NCBI RefSeq assembly: GCF_014205295.1
Contig: NZ_JACHNF010000001.1
Coordinates: 744,001-808,000, forward strand
Reading direction: 5' to 3'
From: Kribbella solani
GTDB taxonomy: Bacteria > Actinomycetota > Actinomycetes > Propionibacteriales > Kribbellaceae
Length of the DNA stretch: 64,000 nucleotides
Part shown: positions 54,401 through 61,026 of the stretch, piece by piece
Numbering within the stretch: the stretch's first letter is position 1
Layout of the letters: each line of letters starts with the position of its first letter
The notes under the pieces: model-generated
The model's input: only the letters and a program-made list of their open reading frames with translations
Databases searched by the model: none
What the model was told of the DNA's origin: nothing
Translations under genes and position numbers: made by a program

Positions 54401-54710
54401 GCTGTCGAGAGCGGCCGTCGGCGTCTACCGAACCGCTACTGCCTTGCAGGTGCAGGCCTCGACGCCGAGCGGGCCGGACGGGGCGACGCTGAGCCCGGGG
54501 CCGGATGGTCAGCCGCAGGGCCGACTGACCAAGGTCAACGCCGAAATCACCGAAACGGCGGCCGACTGGGTGCTGTCCATTCCGCGTACGGTGATCGCAC
54601 AGCTGCCGGAATCCCTGCGGACAACGGACAACCTCCTGCAGCCCGGCGTCGTCGAAGATCTGCTCCTGGTCTGTCACTACACGGTCGCGGAGATCGGGAC
54701 CGATGGCTGA
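45471..54710 (+). CDS. Tc toxin TcA pore-forming subunit
   Basis: 3079 aa, longer than TcdA1 (about 2500). GTG start 15 bases after the TcBC stop. Residues ~5-105 form a transthyretin/carboxypeptidase-regulatory-like beta domain (GHVRRPDGGAVAGLEV, TTGADGTYTIVFP), an addition to the family. The VRP1/SpvA-like region follows, with CACAECRSLYSQAAYLADLLTFL at ~482. ABC_toxin_N/neuraminidase-like material lies near 1570-1700 (WPRWEWMQEYRLWEANQKIFLYPENY, in parts). A Pro/Ala-rich segment spans ~1990-2040. The long helical channel region starts ~2405 (FSTMLAKAKELAAEVKSFGSTLL) with coiled-coil stretches. The TcB-binding domain runs ~2750-2960 (GRCFVSLPEALFDLDTPGHF, RRIKSLSITVPCV). Expected to form the pentameric bell that binds a target cell and injects the TcC effector. 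Confidence 0.93.
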   Translation: MAATTSGTSSGTASVRGHVRRPDGGAVAGLEVRAGVRRLRSTEELGSATTGADGTYTIVFPPRGSGFDLVVEASVDGRTWSVVRPSATADEVVDLQVPGAPAPEYARAVGAVEPHLDGQQLTALTEPGDYEFLARASGVDPSQVEALAVASRHAAATGLPAEQFYGLLRMDQPSDLAALANVPASELGAALTRAADAAVIESGGNLVQELRAREAAAVTGGAGLVGQLFSKAIPDEAQRSAVVAAYLEHRDDLRAFWSAVGPEPYAARLKLTFELGALTDGDTELVGSLLERCGQVKDLVTADDLPAKVKGRLAAWFPTAYVAHRLAAAQTAQQTTERTTAIDPAAAFLADNPDFDLVGTPVNATSVPGEDARSTLAEIQRTLKIAPRFEAMQALRTQGFTSASAVVAYGPDEFADKLAGDVDVDEARRIHSRAVQVHAAAVNLVTDLRSAGQIDVPWLAPLQPLTDQIPNWEELFGSTDYCACAECRSLYSQAAYLADLLTFLRELGIDYGYPRGGEGFAEAQGDPLSSRRHDLWELKLSCDNTNLQLPYVDLVNELLETAVSPTTAVPAADRQTSGDPGQLRVRPQHVNAGAYATLRTAVYPWGLPFDLWRLQIGTALDQLGVPREALLRATSAPGADSALVVEEVLGLTKVAAQIVSGEALTPARTLPEFWGFPADTTPDSLIEDLLPVRAVLYRSGLNYADLVAVLETRFVNLQITVDPADPCNTAGMRIAQLTTDALDRMHRFVRLQRALGWLPSELDRAIAALGGGTLNRTTLAQLAAVRRLAERLDLPLERVLVLIGRFDGFTYPSVDQLPLYDRLFLDPTVVVTQPGVANPFALNATRTEVAVNGPLLDSTVTAGLLAVLQVTDEELLLLVNGPRSVTPDRTVTLDNLSALVRTVTLAKALGLSVADLLRLMELSGLTLQSVTLQTPAEAELMGGQLMRFPTPPPPVLRDQHESELQAGALPRFSAPPVTSAAAIPVDVALDRLSRLADAVQELSAFGIGDLDTILAGSLTGVPDDGQLELTLTALRAALQDVYQETAQSDDDQGDLTRKNLGLLGWDAAAVDDALATLRGTTVYQEPLATLPTAIPAGLPVRYDPVDLQLICTGPMTDADRQQLEGLSADAAYRAAILALWDAPRDAVASRMKALRPPTYATRLTALPGDLDLPKPMAGRVYYDATTGSLCCRGFLSAADAEILSAASNDPAFKVAVADLRRLQLETPIADGNQFFTRAEADALFATDLGAAGRFRIVQAKLGPVVRKLLTETAVKQHLGTATGLDAATVEALLGTWLPTVPIATFLAPEYVGSDPAVPVIRSGFPAQYVALTQLHRVALLLTRAGIGARDLPLSCGYVSAGWLDLNTLPRADVAGASPLFGPLLRLLALLRLRTAVPTVGAVFAAVGTAGSTVASVLAALSTETGWNLDDVTVLAGLLGLDQVAEFADERNLLALTGAVRVIQRLGVSATRAGAWLAAEPTAQAGEAAWQAAKAKYALPDWPAVGGPLQDKLRELQRSALLSYLVANPIMVDGAPAWSDEIGVHNYFLLDVEMGPCQQTTRLAQAIYSVQLFIERCRLHLEPTADDGSRYAWPRWEWMQEYRLWEANQKIFLYPENYTEPELRAGKSPFFVDVENELLQGEVTNDAVEATFLNYLEQLNGVARLQPCGMYSYYNEKLFETTLYVFARTESTPRQYYFRQFTYDGQELQYGIGEWTPWQHIELDIEGETLVPVVWNERLYIFWLSFVEVAEPQPIKFPPDNGVIPLPDKHWEIKLNWSQYVNGQWQAKKISQQVLSTAIPPYQEVIGPFVYPLTPPEDAKRKDLYVCRPAIDPTSGDLVIWCMLNGTWDYSFTFPISITFTKGVAGGFQLSSRRGTVSVAPLTLRPPGDIPPIVPVPTNTYTQNNEFVERPDGDGKLWLPSQEDPLTMLRRMDRTPGATPFRVLYPHQYFRNWENLAMFFTDATRTYLVEPFKYYQPDPGTERPLPALARALASGRTPIAAAAPPALLTGPPPAVPPGAALQPPVSGTLVVPGPAPASDLGAVVPAASDGWEFLMAKFVRFYHPHVELFIGTLTNFGLEALFDPVLQADPESFLPVRFNFGSEPDSVYAANAGAVAQPYPDEPVAFEDDDAYATYNWELFFHIPLMIAERLSANQRFEEAQQWFHRIFDPTATAGTGPQRYWRTKPFAQKTDPDYQKERIEKILAALGTGDTEAEQAVFNWIDNPFQPDAVARLRTTAYQKAVVMKYLDNLIAWGDQLFRRDTMESINQATQLYLLASELLGRRPEEVTDRAEPAPKSYLELVSTPGQDAVTLAEHLVPMPGGSVHPTITPTTGSGYLNYFRLPRNEKLLGYWDTVADRLFKIRHCQNIDGTERPAALFGPPIDPGLLVRAAAAGVDLSTVLDDINAPLPHYRFSTMLAKAKELAAEVKSFGSTLLTALEKRDAEVLARLRSTQELAVLRAVRDVKQQQVDEAAAALEATVRSKATAEAKQKYYQDKKLTNDKEDAHQRLTMETFGNLEIARTINMIASVISALPDAKLGTPTTIGVTWGSSNIIAGLRGISEAHVAGVGMKQGRAQLSATLGGYDHRFEDWQFQAAQAGLEANQLEQQIQTGIIKLQIAQHELANQDLQISNAKATDELLHAKFTNQELYDWMAGQISTTYFQAYQLAYDVAKRAERSYRHELGVDDSNFVKFGYWDSLHKGLLAGEKLATDLGRMDAAYCEANAREFELSKRISIAQLDPDALQSLKQTGRCFVSLPEALFDLDTPGHFRRRIKSLSITVPCVAGPYTGVNLTATLLRSSIRVDPRTGDYPRKQNDPRFRDAAGSVESIVTSAGQEDAGLFETNLRDERYLPFEGAGVISEWELSLPDKFRQFDYESITDVVLHLRYTARQGGSGLGADAVGQLTDALDRWVHAGGGQGMFRGFSVRREFADQWSRFLQPAGSSDPQVTLTLSKDRFPYLFRDHRLTVDKPTVVLVLSRAAVGVYRTATALQVQASTPSGPDGATLSPGPDGQPQGRLTKVNAEITETAADWVLSIPRTVIAQLPESLRTTDNLLQPGVVEDLLLVCHYTVAEIGTDG

Positions 54711-55836
54711 CCCGGCGTGGACCGCTGCCGCGGATCTGCCCATCGCCGGTTGGTGGGCGGGACAGACGAGCCTGCTGCGGCTGAAGGACCGGGAGGCGTT
54801 GCTGCTCACCGGTGGAGAAGACAGTCGCCGACAACCGCTCGGTGCCAGCTGGATCTACGAGGCCGGCGCCTGGCACGCGACCGGTCCCGTCGTTCTTCCC
54901 CGGCGGCTCGCCGGTGTGACCCTGCTCGGCGACGGCCGGGTCCTGGTGACCGGTGGTCTCATCGGGGAACCAACGCGACCGGAGGTGCCGACGGCCGCTG
55001 CCGAGATCTTCGACCCGGTCGCGGAGAAGTGGACCGTGGCCGGCGCACTGCAGCAGGCCCGGTTCGCGCACACCGCGACGTCGCTCCCGGACGGCCGGGT
55101 ACTAGTTGCCGGTGGCAACGCTATCCGTTCGGCGGACTCCAATCGGGCGCTCCGCTCGGTGGAGATCTTCAACCCCGGATCAGGGGCCTCGGAGCTGGTC
55201 GAGCCGATGACGGACCCACGGTTCGCCCACATCGACGTACCGTTGCTCGACGGCCGGATCCTGCTCGTCGGGGGAGCGGTGGTGGCCGGGCCAGGGCTGT
55301 ACGGCGCTCAGGCGTTGTGTGAGCTCTACCAGCCGTCGACCGGGCTCTGGACAGCGACCGGCAACCTGGAGATCGGGCGAAAGGGGCATCAGGCGACCCG
55401 CTTGCTGGACGGGAGCGTCCTGGTCAGCGGCGGCGACGGTCGTGGATTGCAGAGCTGGGAGTACGAGCGTTACAGCCAGACGGCGACCGAGGTGTTCGAA
55501 CCGGACAAAGGCACCTGGAAGCGGGTCGGTGAGATGGCGTGGGGCCGCAGTCACCATCGGGACGTGCTGCTGCCGTCGGGCCGGGTACTGCAGGTGGGCG
55601 GGACGGACAGTGGTTCGTTCGACGCCGGGTACCGGAACGCGGCGGTGTACGACCCGGCGACCTCGGCCTGGACCGAGACGGTCGCGCCGACCGTTGGCCG
55701 CTTCGGGTTCGCCGCCGGGCTGGTGGACGGACGGGTGTTGATCGCGGGCGGGTTGAACCGGTCCGGAGCCGCGACGTTCGCCGCGGGGGCGGATGTCGTG
55801 ACGGCTTCCGCCGAGTGTTACCAGGGGGCATCGTGA
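54703..55836 (+). CDS. Kelch-repeat beta-propeller protein, Tc-associated
   Basis: 377 aa, no signal peptide. About six kelch blades, each with the DGRVLVTGG / DGRVLVAGG strand and a YEAGAWHATG-type turn (e.g. FDPVAEKWTVAG, YQPSTGLWTATG, YDPATSAWTET). The start overlaps the TcA stop by 8 bases, so it is translated with the toxin. Kelch propellers are protein- or glycan-binding. Candidate roles are receptor adaptor, assembly chaperone or additional complex subunit, all inferred from coupling. Confidence 0.85.
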   Translation: MADPAWTAAADLPIAGWWAGQTSLLRLKDREALLLTGGEDSRRQPLGASWIYEAGAWHATGPVVLPRRLAGVTLLGDGRVLVTGGLIGEPTRPEVPTAAAEIFDPVAEKWTVAGALQQARFAHTATSLPDGRVLVAGGNAIRSADSNRALRSVEIFNPGSGASELVEPMTDPRFAHIDVPLLDGRILLVGGAVVAGPGLYGAQALCELYQPSTGLWTATGNLEIGRKGHQATRLLDGSVLVSGGDGRGLQSWEYERYSQTATEVFEPDKGTWKRVGEMAWGRSHHRDVLLPSGRVLQVGGTDSGSFDAGYRNAAVYDPATSAWTETVAPTVGRFGFAAGLVDGRVLIAGGLNRSGAATFAAGADVVTASAECYQGAS

Positions 55837-58094
55837 CAGTGGAATGGCATTCGGCGGGGGAGCTGCCGGTCGCCCTCGGGTTGTTCGGCGACGAGTCGAT
55901 GCTGCTGGACGACGGTCGCGTACTCGTGGCCGGCGGGGTCGACGGCCGGCGTACGGCACTGGACGCGGTCACGCTGTACGACCCGGAGACCAATGTCTGG
56001 TCGGCGTCGAACCCGATGCTGACCAGCCGCCGCGATCACACCGTCACCCAGCTGAAGGACGGCCGCGTCCTGGTCGCCGGTGGCGAGTCGGGGAAGCTGA
56101 CGTTCCCGTTCGACGGGCTCGCCACCGCGGAGCTGTTCGACCTGAAGACCGAGACCTGGACCGAGACCGGTGCCATGCACACCGCTCGATGGGGCCACAC
56201 GGCGACGCGCCTCCCGAGCGGCAAGGTGCTCGTCGCGGGCGGCGCCGGGGCCAGGACACCGGAGTCGTACCAATCCTGGTCATCGGCCGAGCTCTTCGAC
56301 CCGGGCAGCGGGACCTGGACACCGGTCGACGACATGACGGACGCGCGGATGGGCCACACCGCCGTACTGCTTGCTGATGGCAATGTTCTGGTGATCGGCG
56401 GGATGCTGTCGACCGGCCGGGGCGACGGAGTCGCGCTGGGTTTCTGCGAGCTCTACAACAGCGACACCGGTCGCTGGACGCCAACCGGCAGCCTCACGAT
56501 GCCGCGGATGTCGCACACGACCGCGCTCCTGCCCGATGGGTCGGTACTGGTGGCCGGAGGCTGGGTTTCGACTGTTCCGGTCGGATGGAACTATCAGGAA
56601 TACAGTCAGTGGTCGGTCGAGCGGTACGACTCCGTGGCCGGCCTGTGGTCCGCCGACTCCAACCTGCCCGGCGGCCGGGCCGACCACAAGATGGTGCTGC
56701 TCAGCTCGGGGCAGTTGCTGCTGGCGGGTGGTACCGAGGCGGCCAACCCGGACACCGGCTACCCCAGTGTGTTGCTGTACGACCCGCGCCTTCGGCTCTG
56801 GTCCACGGTGGCGCCGATGACGGCAGGGCGCTTCGGGTTCGGGCTGGTCGCGCTGAAGGACGGCCGGGCACTCGCGATCGGAGGCATCGACCGCGCGGGT
56901 CAGGCGCGCCCGCATCCGGGTGACGACGAGGTGATTGCCGCGACCGAGACGTACGGCGAGTACGTCGTACCGAAGCCGCCGACGCAGGAGGAACTCGACG
57001 ACTGGCTCAGACAGGGCGAGGAATGGTCCCGCGTGGCGGCCGTCGATCACCGGGAGGGCCGGGATCCGGACGCGGTTGCCGCCGAGCGGAAGGCCGCGGT
57101 CTTCTTCCTCCGGCTCCGCCGCGCGCGACAGGCGTACACCTGGCGCTGGGCGCACTCGGCCGTGTACCTGGGCATCTACCTGTCGTACGCCGGATCGCCC
57201 GACGAAGCCGCCGCGTCCGAGGCAGCCGCGATCGACGCCTTCCACGAGATCGGGGACCGGCCACTCGAGGCCTGGGCCGGCTCGAATCTTTCGGCCGTGC
57301 TGGACCGGGCCGGCCGGTATCCCGCTGCCGTGAACGCGCAGCAACAAGTACGGTCCATCTACACCGAACTCGCCGCCGCCGACCCGAACTACCGGGGCAT
57401 CCTCGCCCAGACGAACGTCTTTCTCGGCCAATACCTCAGCCATGCGAACCGCCCGGACGAGGCCGTCTCGGTCACCGAGGAGGCAATCAACCTCTATCAG
57501 CAAATCGGCGATCAGGGTCTGACCGGGTGGGCGTACACCAACCTCGCGGCCTATTGTTCCGCCGCGGCCAGATACCCGGCTGCCGCCGCCGCCCAGACCG
57601 AAGCCTGCCGGATCTATCGAAACCTCGCCGCCACCGACCCCAGCTACCGACCGGTCCTCGCGCAAGCGGCGGTGATCCTCGGTGGCGTCCTCGTCCAGAC
57701 CAGCCAGTACGGCCAGGCGATCGCCGCGATCCAGGAAGGCATCGACCTCTATCGCGCGCTCGCCGACCGCCCGCTGCTCGCCTGGGCCCTCGGCAACCTG
57801 CGCGCCGCGGCCCAGGCGGCGAACCGGCTCCCCGCGGCGATCGCCGCCGGGCAGGAAGCGCGGGACATCTACGCCGGCCTGGCAGCGGCGGACCCGGCGT
57901 ACAAACCGCTGCTGGCCGACGCCGCGCTCCGGCTCACCCAGGCCATGCTCGCGGCGAACGACCACGCGGCCGCGCTCACCCCGGCCCGCGAAGCCGTCGA
58001 CCTGTATACCCAACTCACGGCCGCCGACCCGACGTACGCCGCCCGGCTCGCACTCGCCCGGCAACTCCTCGATCAGACCCAAACGGTCCCATAG
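55833..58094 (+). CDS. Kelch propeller-TPR fusion protein, Tc-associated
   Basis: 753 aa, GTG start overlapping the previous stop (GTGA). Residues ~1-385 are six or seven kelch blades (LDDGRVLVAGG, FDLKTETWTETG, LPDGSVLVAGG). Residues ~430-745 are helical TPR-like repeats with a period near 50 residues (GSPDEAAASEAAAIDAFHEIGD, NRPDEAVSVTEEAINLYQQIGD, SQYGQAIAAIQEGIDLYRALAD). No signal peptide or membrane segment. Its kelch half is paralogous to the preceding protein. TPRs normally scaffold partners, so it may bridge kelch-bound ligand and toxin. I do not know a characterised homologue. Last gene of the toxin operon. Confidence 0.85.
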   Translation: MTVEWHSAGELPVALGLFGDESMLLDDGRVLVAGGVDGRRTALDAVTLYDPETNVWSASNPMLTSRRDHTVTQLKDGRVLVAGGESGKLTFPFDGLATAELFDLKTETWTETGAMHTARWGHTATRLPSGKVLVAGGAGARTPESYQSWSSAELFDPGSGTWTPVDDMTDARMGHTAVLLADGNVLVIGGMLSTGRGDGVALGFCELYNSDTGRWTPTGSLTMPRMSHTTALLPDGSVLVAGGWVSTVPVGWNYQEYSQWSVERYDSVAGLWSADSNLPGGRADHKMVLLSSGQLLLAGGTEAANPDTGYPSVLLYDPRLRLWSTVAPMTAGRFGFGLVALKDGRALAIGGIDRAGQARPHPGDDEVIAATETYGEYVVPKPPTQEELDDWLRQGEEWSRVAAVDHREGRDPDAVAAERKAAVFFLRLRRARQAYTWRWAHSAVYLGIYLSYAGSPDEAAASEAAAIDAFHEIGDRPLEAWAGSNLSAVLDRAGRYPAAVNAQQQVRSIYTELAAADPNYRGILAQTNVFLGQYLSHANRPDEAVSVTEEAINLYQQIGDQGLTGWAYTNLAAYCSAAARYPAAAAAQTEACRIYRNLAATDPSYRPVLAQAAVILGGVLVQTSQYGQAIAAIQEGIDLYRALADRPLLAWALGNLRAAAQAANRLPAAIAAGQEARDIYAGLAAADPAYKPLLADAALRLTQAMLAANDHAAALTPAREAVDLYTQLTAADPTYAARLALARQLLDQTQTVP

Positions 58095-58267
58095 CGCGAG
58101 ACGATTTCTGGAAAGTGTAGTCGTCCACTATCCTTTAACCTGGCCGTGTTCGTGGCGAACTGGTTGCCGTCGGCCCCGAACACCAGGCGGGACCGCCGGC
58201 CTCCCCGCCACGGACATGGCCGAACCGGACCGTCACGATCCTGGTGTATCCGTAAACCTGTCGACGA

Positions 58268-58456
58268 TCAGCCGTCGTTCGGGTCGTCGCAGTAGGTGCA
58301 GGGCCACTCCTTCAGCTGAAACTCGCCCAGCGGCACGGCACCCGGGCCGAACCAGCTGTCGATCAGCGCTTCGTCGGTCAGTGCCCCGGACACCGTCGAT
58401 CCCCACTGCACCAGCCGCAGCAGCGCGACCAGTCGTCGAGCCGTCTCACAAGCCAT
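58268..58456 (-). CDS. Small hypothetical protein (62 aa)
   Basis: 62 codons from ATG 58456, with GGGAGGG 5 bases upstream, one of the best ribosome sites here. Amphipathic N-terminal helix (ETARRLVALLRLVQW), then LTDEALIDSWFGPGAVPLGEF, ending CTYCDDPNDG with a Cys-x-x-Cys. No signal peptide. Points back at the end of the toxin operon. Not recognised; could be a peptide precursor or small regulator. Confidence 0.5.
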   Translation of the reverse strand: MACETARRLVALLRLVQWGSTVSGALTDEALIDSWFGPGAVPLGEFQLKEWPCTYCDDPNDG

Positions 58457-58495
58457 CGATCCCTCCCGATAGGTGTATCGGGCAACGACCTGCCG

Positions 58496-59118
58496 ATGTT
58501 TCACAATCCCCACAACAAGTTTCCACCGGGCCGTGGCGCCGTGGGGCCGGTCTCGGTCGGCCGCGGGAGATCGGAGGTCTTCACGACATCTTCACATCCG
58601 TCGGCGAAGGTTGGTACGACGACGAAATGGCAGGACACGAAGTGCACGATGCGGCTCGGAATGTACGAGGACAGTGACAGCAGTGGGCCGACCGGTGGTA
58701 CGCCGGCCTCCGATCCGTACTATCCCGGACCGTCCTATTTCCGCGACGAGCACGGCAAGAAGGGCCCGGTCGACACCTTCTTCATGATCCACGCGCCGGG
58801 TGACTTCAGCAGTACGACGAGCTGATCATCTTCGAGGGAGGTTCGTACAACGACGGACCGGCGCGGTTGCAGCTGGCGGGGATCTTCGCCGCCACCGGGA
58901 TCGGGCAGGACGGAGATCCCGGCTTCGCGATGGAGCTCGACGGCGGCGGCTCGGCGGCCGTGGGTGTGCAGCAGGACAAGTTCACCAAGGTCGGTGGCGC
59001 GCTTGCGGCCAGCGGCTGCCCGGGAGCCCCGGTGTGGTGTACGAAGCCTGGTCAGCCCGACGGCAAACCGCGACCGGTTCCGACCTGGCTCGGGTTCGAT
59101 CTGACGGTCGTTCCCTGA
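58496..59118 (+). pseudogene. Probable frameshifted hypothetical gene
   Basis: Two consecutive frames look like one protein. Frame one (58496-58825) contains RLGMYEDSDSSG, PYYPGPSYFRDEHGKKGPVDTFFMIHAPGDFSS and then stops. The other frame continues from about 58810 as QYDELIIFEGGSYNDGPARLQLAGIFAATG through ALAASGCPGAPVWCTKPGQ to a stop at 59116-59118. Joining near 58810 gives about 205 residues. Either a real frameshift, a base error in the sequence, or two unrelated frames. The start is uncertain; no good ribosome site precedes ATG 58496. Function unknown. Confidence 0.4.
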
Positions 59119-59152
59119 CCATCGTCAACCGAACCTCACCAGTTCCTGGGGG

Positions 59153-59175
59153 GCGATCGTCTCATCGACGATCGC
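59153..59175. terminator. Hairpin terminator, convergent genes
   Basis: Perfect 9-bp stem GCGATCGTC / GACGATCGC with a 5-base loop, just after the frameshifted gene and before the convergent methyltransferase end. Confidence 0.6.
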
Positions 59176-59182
59176 AAGGCGG

Positions 59183-59221
59183 CTCCGGTCTCTCGGCCGG
59201 TCTCCTGCCGGGAGATCGGAG
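59183..59221. terminator. Second hairpin, likely terminator of the methyltransferase
   Basis: 15-bp arms (59183-59197 and 59207-59221) with two mismatches and a 9-base loop, ending 13 bases from the methyltransferase stop. With the previous hairpin it forms a back-to-back terminator pair. Confidence 0.55.
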
Positions 59222-59234
59222 TTTCGCGCCGCGG

Positions 59235-60083
59235 TCAGGGTTTGCGGCCGACGCCTACCCACAGACTGCACATGATGTCGGTGAATTCGCCGCGGGCGAC
59301 GCGTCGGTCGGTGTCGGCGTCCGGGTGCCAGCGGAACGGGGTGACGACGCCGGGCTCGACCAGCTCGGTGCCGTCGAAGAAACGGGTGACTTCTTCCTTG
59401 CTGCGGACCTGGGCGCTGATGCCACCGTCGGACTTGAAGCCCTTGACCGCCCGGTCCCACATTTCCGGGGCGAAGTCGCCGGTGGCGTGCGAGAAGATCA
59501 GCATCGAACCGGGCGCGAGTGGCCCGACCAGTTGACGAAGGATCTCGTACGGTCGCAGGTCGTCGGCGAGCGAGTGGAAGACGCCGACCAGGCTGAGCGC
59601 GACCGGTTCGCCGAAGTCGATCAGCTCGTTGACCTCGCCGGACTCCAGGATCGTCCGCGGCTTGGTCAGATCGGCGTCCAGGTAGGCCGTCCTGCCTTCC
59701 GGCCGGCTGGTCAGCAGCGCGCGGGCGTGGGTGAGCACGATCGGGTCGTTGTCGGCGTACACGACGTGGGCCGACGGCGTGATTTCCTGGACGACTTCGT
59801 GCAGGTTCGGCTGGGTCGGGATGCCGGTGCCGATGTCGAGGAACTGGGTGATGCCCTGCTCGGCCGCGTACCTGGCCGCGCGGTGCATCCACATCCGGTT
59901 CGAGACCGCGGTCGCGCGCGAGCCGGGGAACGCCTGCAGCAGGTGCTCGGCGGCCTGCCGGTCGATCGCGAAGTTGTCCTTCCCGCCCAGGAAGTAGTCG
60001 TAGACGCGGGCAGTATGCGGCCGGTCGAGCTTCAGTTGCTCGAACAGTTGCGGGTCGACGTTCTCGTCCTGCGGTTCAGCCAT
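59235..60083 (-). CDS. SAM-dependent methyltransferase (DUF574 / SAM_MT group)
   Basis: 282 aa. Recognised from the family opening RPHTARVYDYFLGGKDNFAIDRQAAE, in parts, and the SAM site FLDIGTGIPTQPNLHEV, then VVYADNDPIV and the ending DIMCSLWVGVGRKP. Cytoplasmic. These proteins are abundant in actinomycetes and many are linked to secondary metabolism, but most substrates are unknown. GAAGGA 6 bases before the ATG. Confidence 0.88.
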   Translation of the reverse strand: MAEPQDENVDPQLFEQLKLDRPHTARVYDYFLGGKDNFAIDRQAAEHLLQAFPGSRATAVSNRMWMHRAARYAAEQGITQFLDIGTGIPTQPNLHEVVQEITPSAHVVYADNDPIVLTHARALLTSRPEGRTAYLDADLTKPRTILESGEVNELIDFGEPVALSLVGVFHSLADDLRPYEILRQLVGPLAPGSMLIFSHATGDFAPEMWDRAVKGFKSDGGISAQVRSKEEVTRFFDGTELVEPGVVTPFRWHPDADTDRRVARGEFTDIMCSLWVGVGRKP

Positions 60084-60286
60084 CAGAAGTCCTTCGCGCG
60101 GCGGCTTCGTTTACTACTCGGACAACGTGTCCGGGCCACGACGGAGCGTGACCCTGGCAGGACGAGACTACCGCTCGCGGGATTCACCGGCCGCCGCTGC
60201 CGGCGCTTCCCAGCGAGCTCGAGCGCCGGTTGCCGGTCGGTACGGTGGGGTGATCGCGGTGGGCAGTGATTCTCTGAGGAGTGGGT

Positions 60287-60970
60287 ATGGCGCGGCGGGT
60301 GCAGGCGGCGGGTGCGGTCGAGGCGGCGGACTGGGTGGTCGCGGGGGTGGGGGAGTTCGGGTCCGGTGTGGGTGGGCTGGTGCCGTGGGGGTTCGAGGCG
60401 TACGCGCGGGTGTTGCATCCGGCGTCGGCGGTGGGTGGGAAGCCGGTGACGTGGGCCGAGGTGGCGGAGTGGTCGGGTGGGGTGGTGCATCCGCGGGTGC
60501 AGTTCATGGCGCTCGCTGCTCGTCGGTGGAAGGGGAAGGGGTCGCGCGTACCGGCTGACACGCCGTGGGAGGAAGGGCCTGAGGTCGGGTCGCTGCCGGG
60601 CGCGCGGTTGAGTGCGCTGGGGGAGGTGCTGGCGCGGCACACGGGTACGGCGGAGCGGTGCTGGTTCTGTGTTTGGGACGGGGACGAGGACCGGCCTCGG
60701 GTGGAGTTGCCGAATCGGAGTTATCTGTTGCTGGAAGGGCCGCTTGATGCGGCGGGGGAGTTGGCGAGGTCGCTGTTGCCGCAGTCGCCGAACGTGTTCT
60801 GGCCGGACGACCGGGCCTGGTGTGTGGCGACCGAGATCGATCTGGATTCGACCTATCTCGGTGGTACGGCAGAGCTGGTCGCGGAGGTGCTGGCGGATGA
60901 GCGACTGGAGGCAGTACGCGTCGAGGTGACTGATCCGGTCTGGGCGGACAGCGACGAACTCAACCGCTGA
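60287..60970 (+). CDS. Conserved hypothetical protein (actinobacterial)
   Basis: 227 aa, no signal or membrane segment. Segments AYARVLHPA, VTWAEVAEWSGGVVHPRVQF and the late WCVATEIDLDSTYLGGT are characteristic of an uncharacterised actinobacterial family I have seen without assigned function. The middle is CWFCVWDG. ATG 60287 chosen over GTG 60281 because GAGGAG is 5 bases upstream. Confidence 0.75.
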   Translation: MARRVQAAGAVEAADWVVAGVGEFGSGVGGLVPWGFEAYARVLHPASAVGGKPVTWAEVAEWSGGVVHPRVQFMALAARRWKGKGSRVPADTPWEEGPEVGSLPGARLSALGEVLARHTGTAERCWFCVWDGDEDRPRVELPNRSYLLLEGPLDAAGELARSLLPQSPNVFWPDDRAWCVATEIDLDSTYLGGTAELVAEVLADERLEAVRVEVTDPVWADSDELNR

Positions 60971-61026
60971 CGCCGAAAACTCGACCGCCTTCCAAACCCG
61001 CGCCCCGACCACCGGAGCCACTCGTG

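Noticed and set aside
52437..54809. 790-aa antisense frame over the 3' part of TcA
   Set aside because: No domain recognised; sense strand carries the conserved TcB-binding region.
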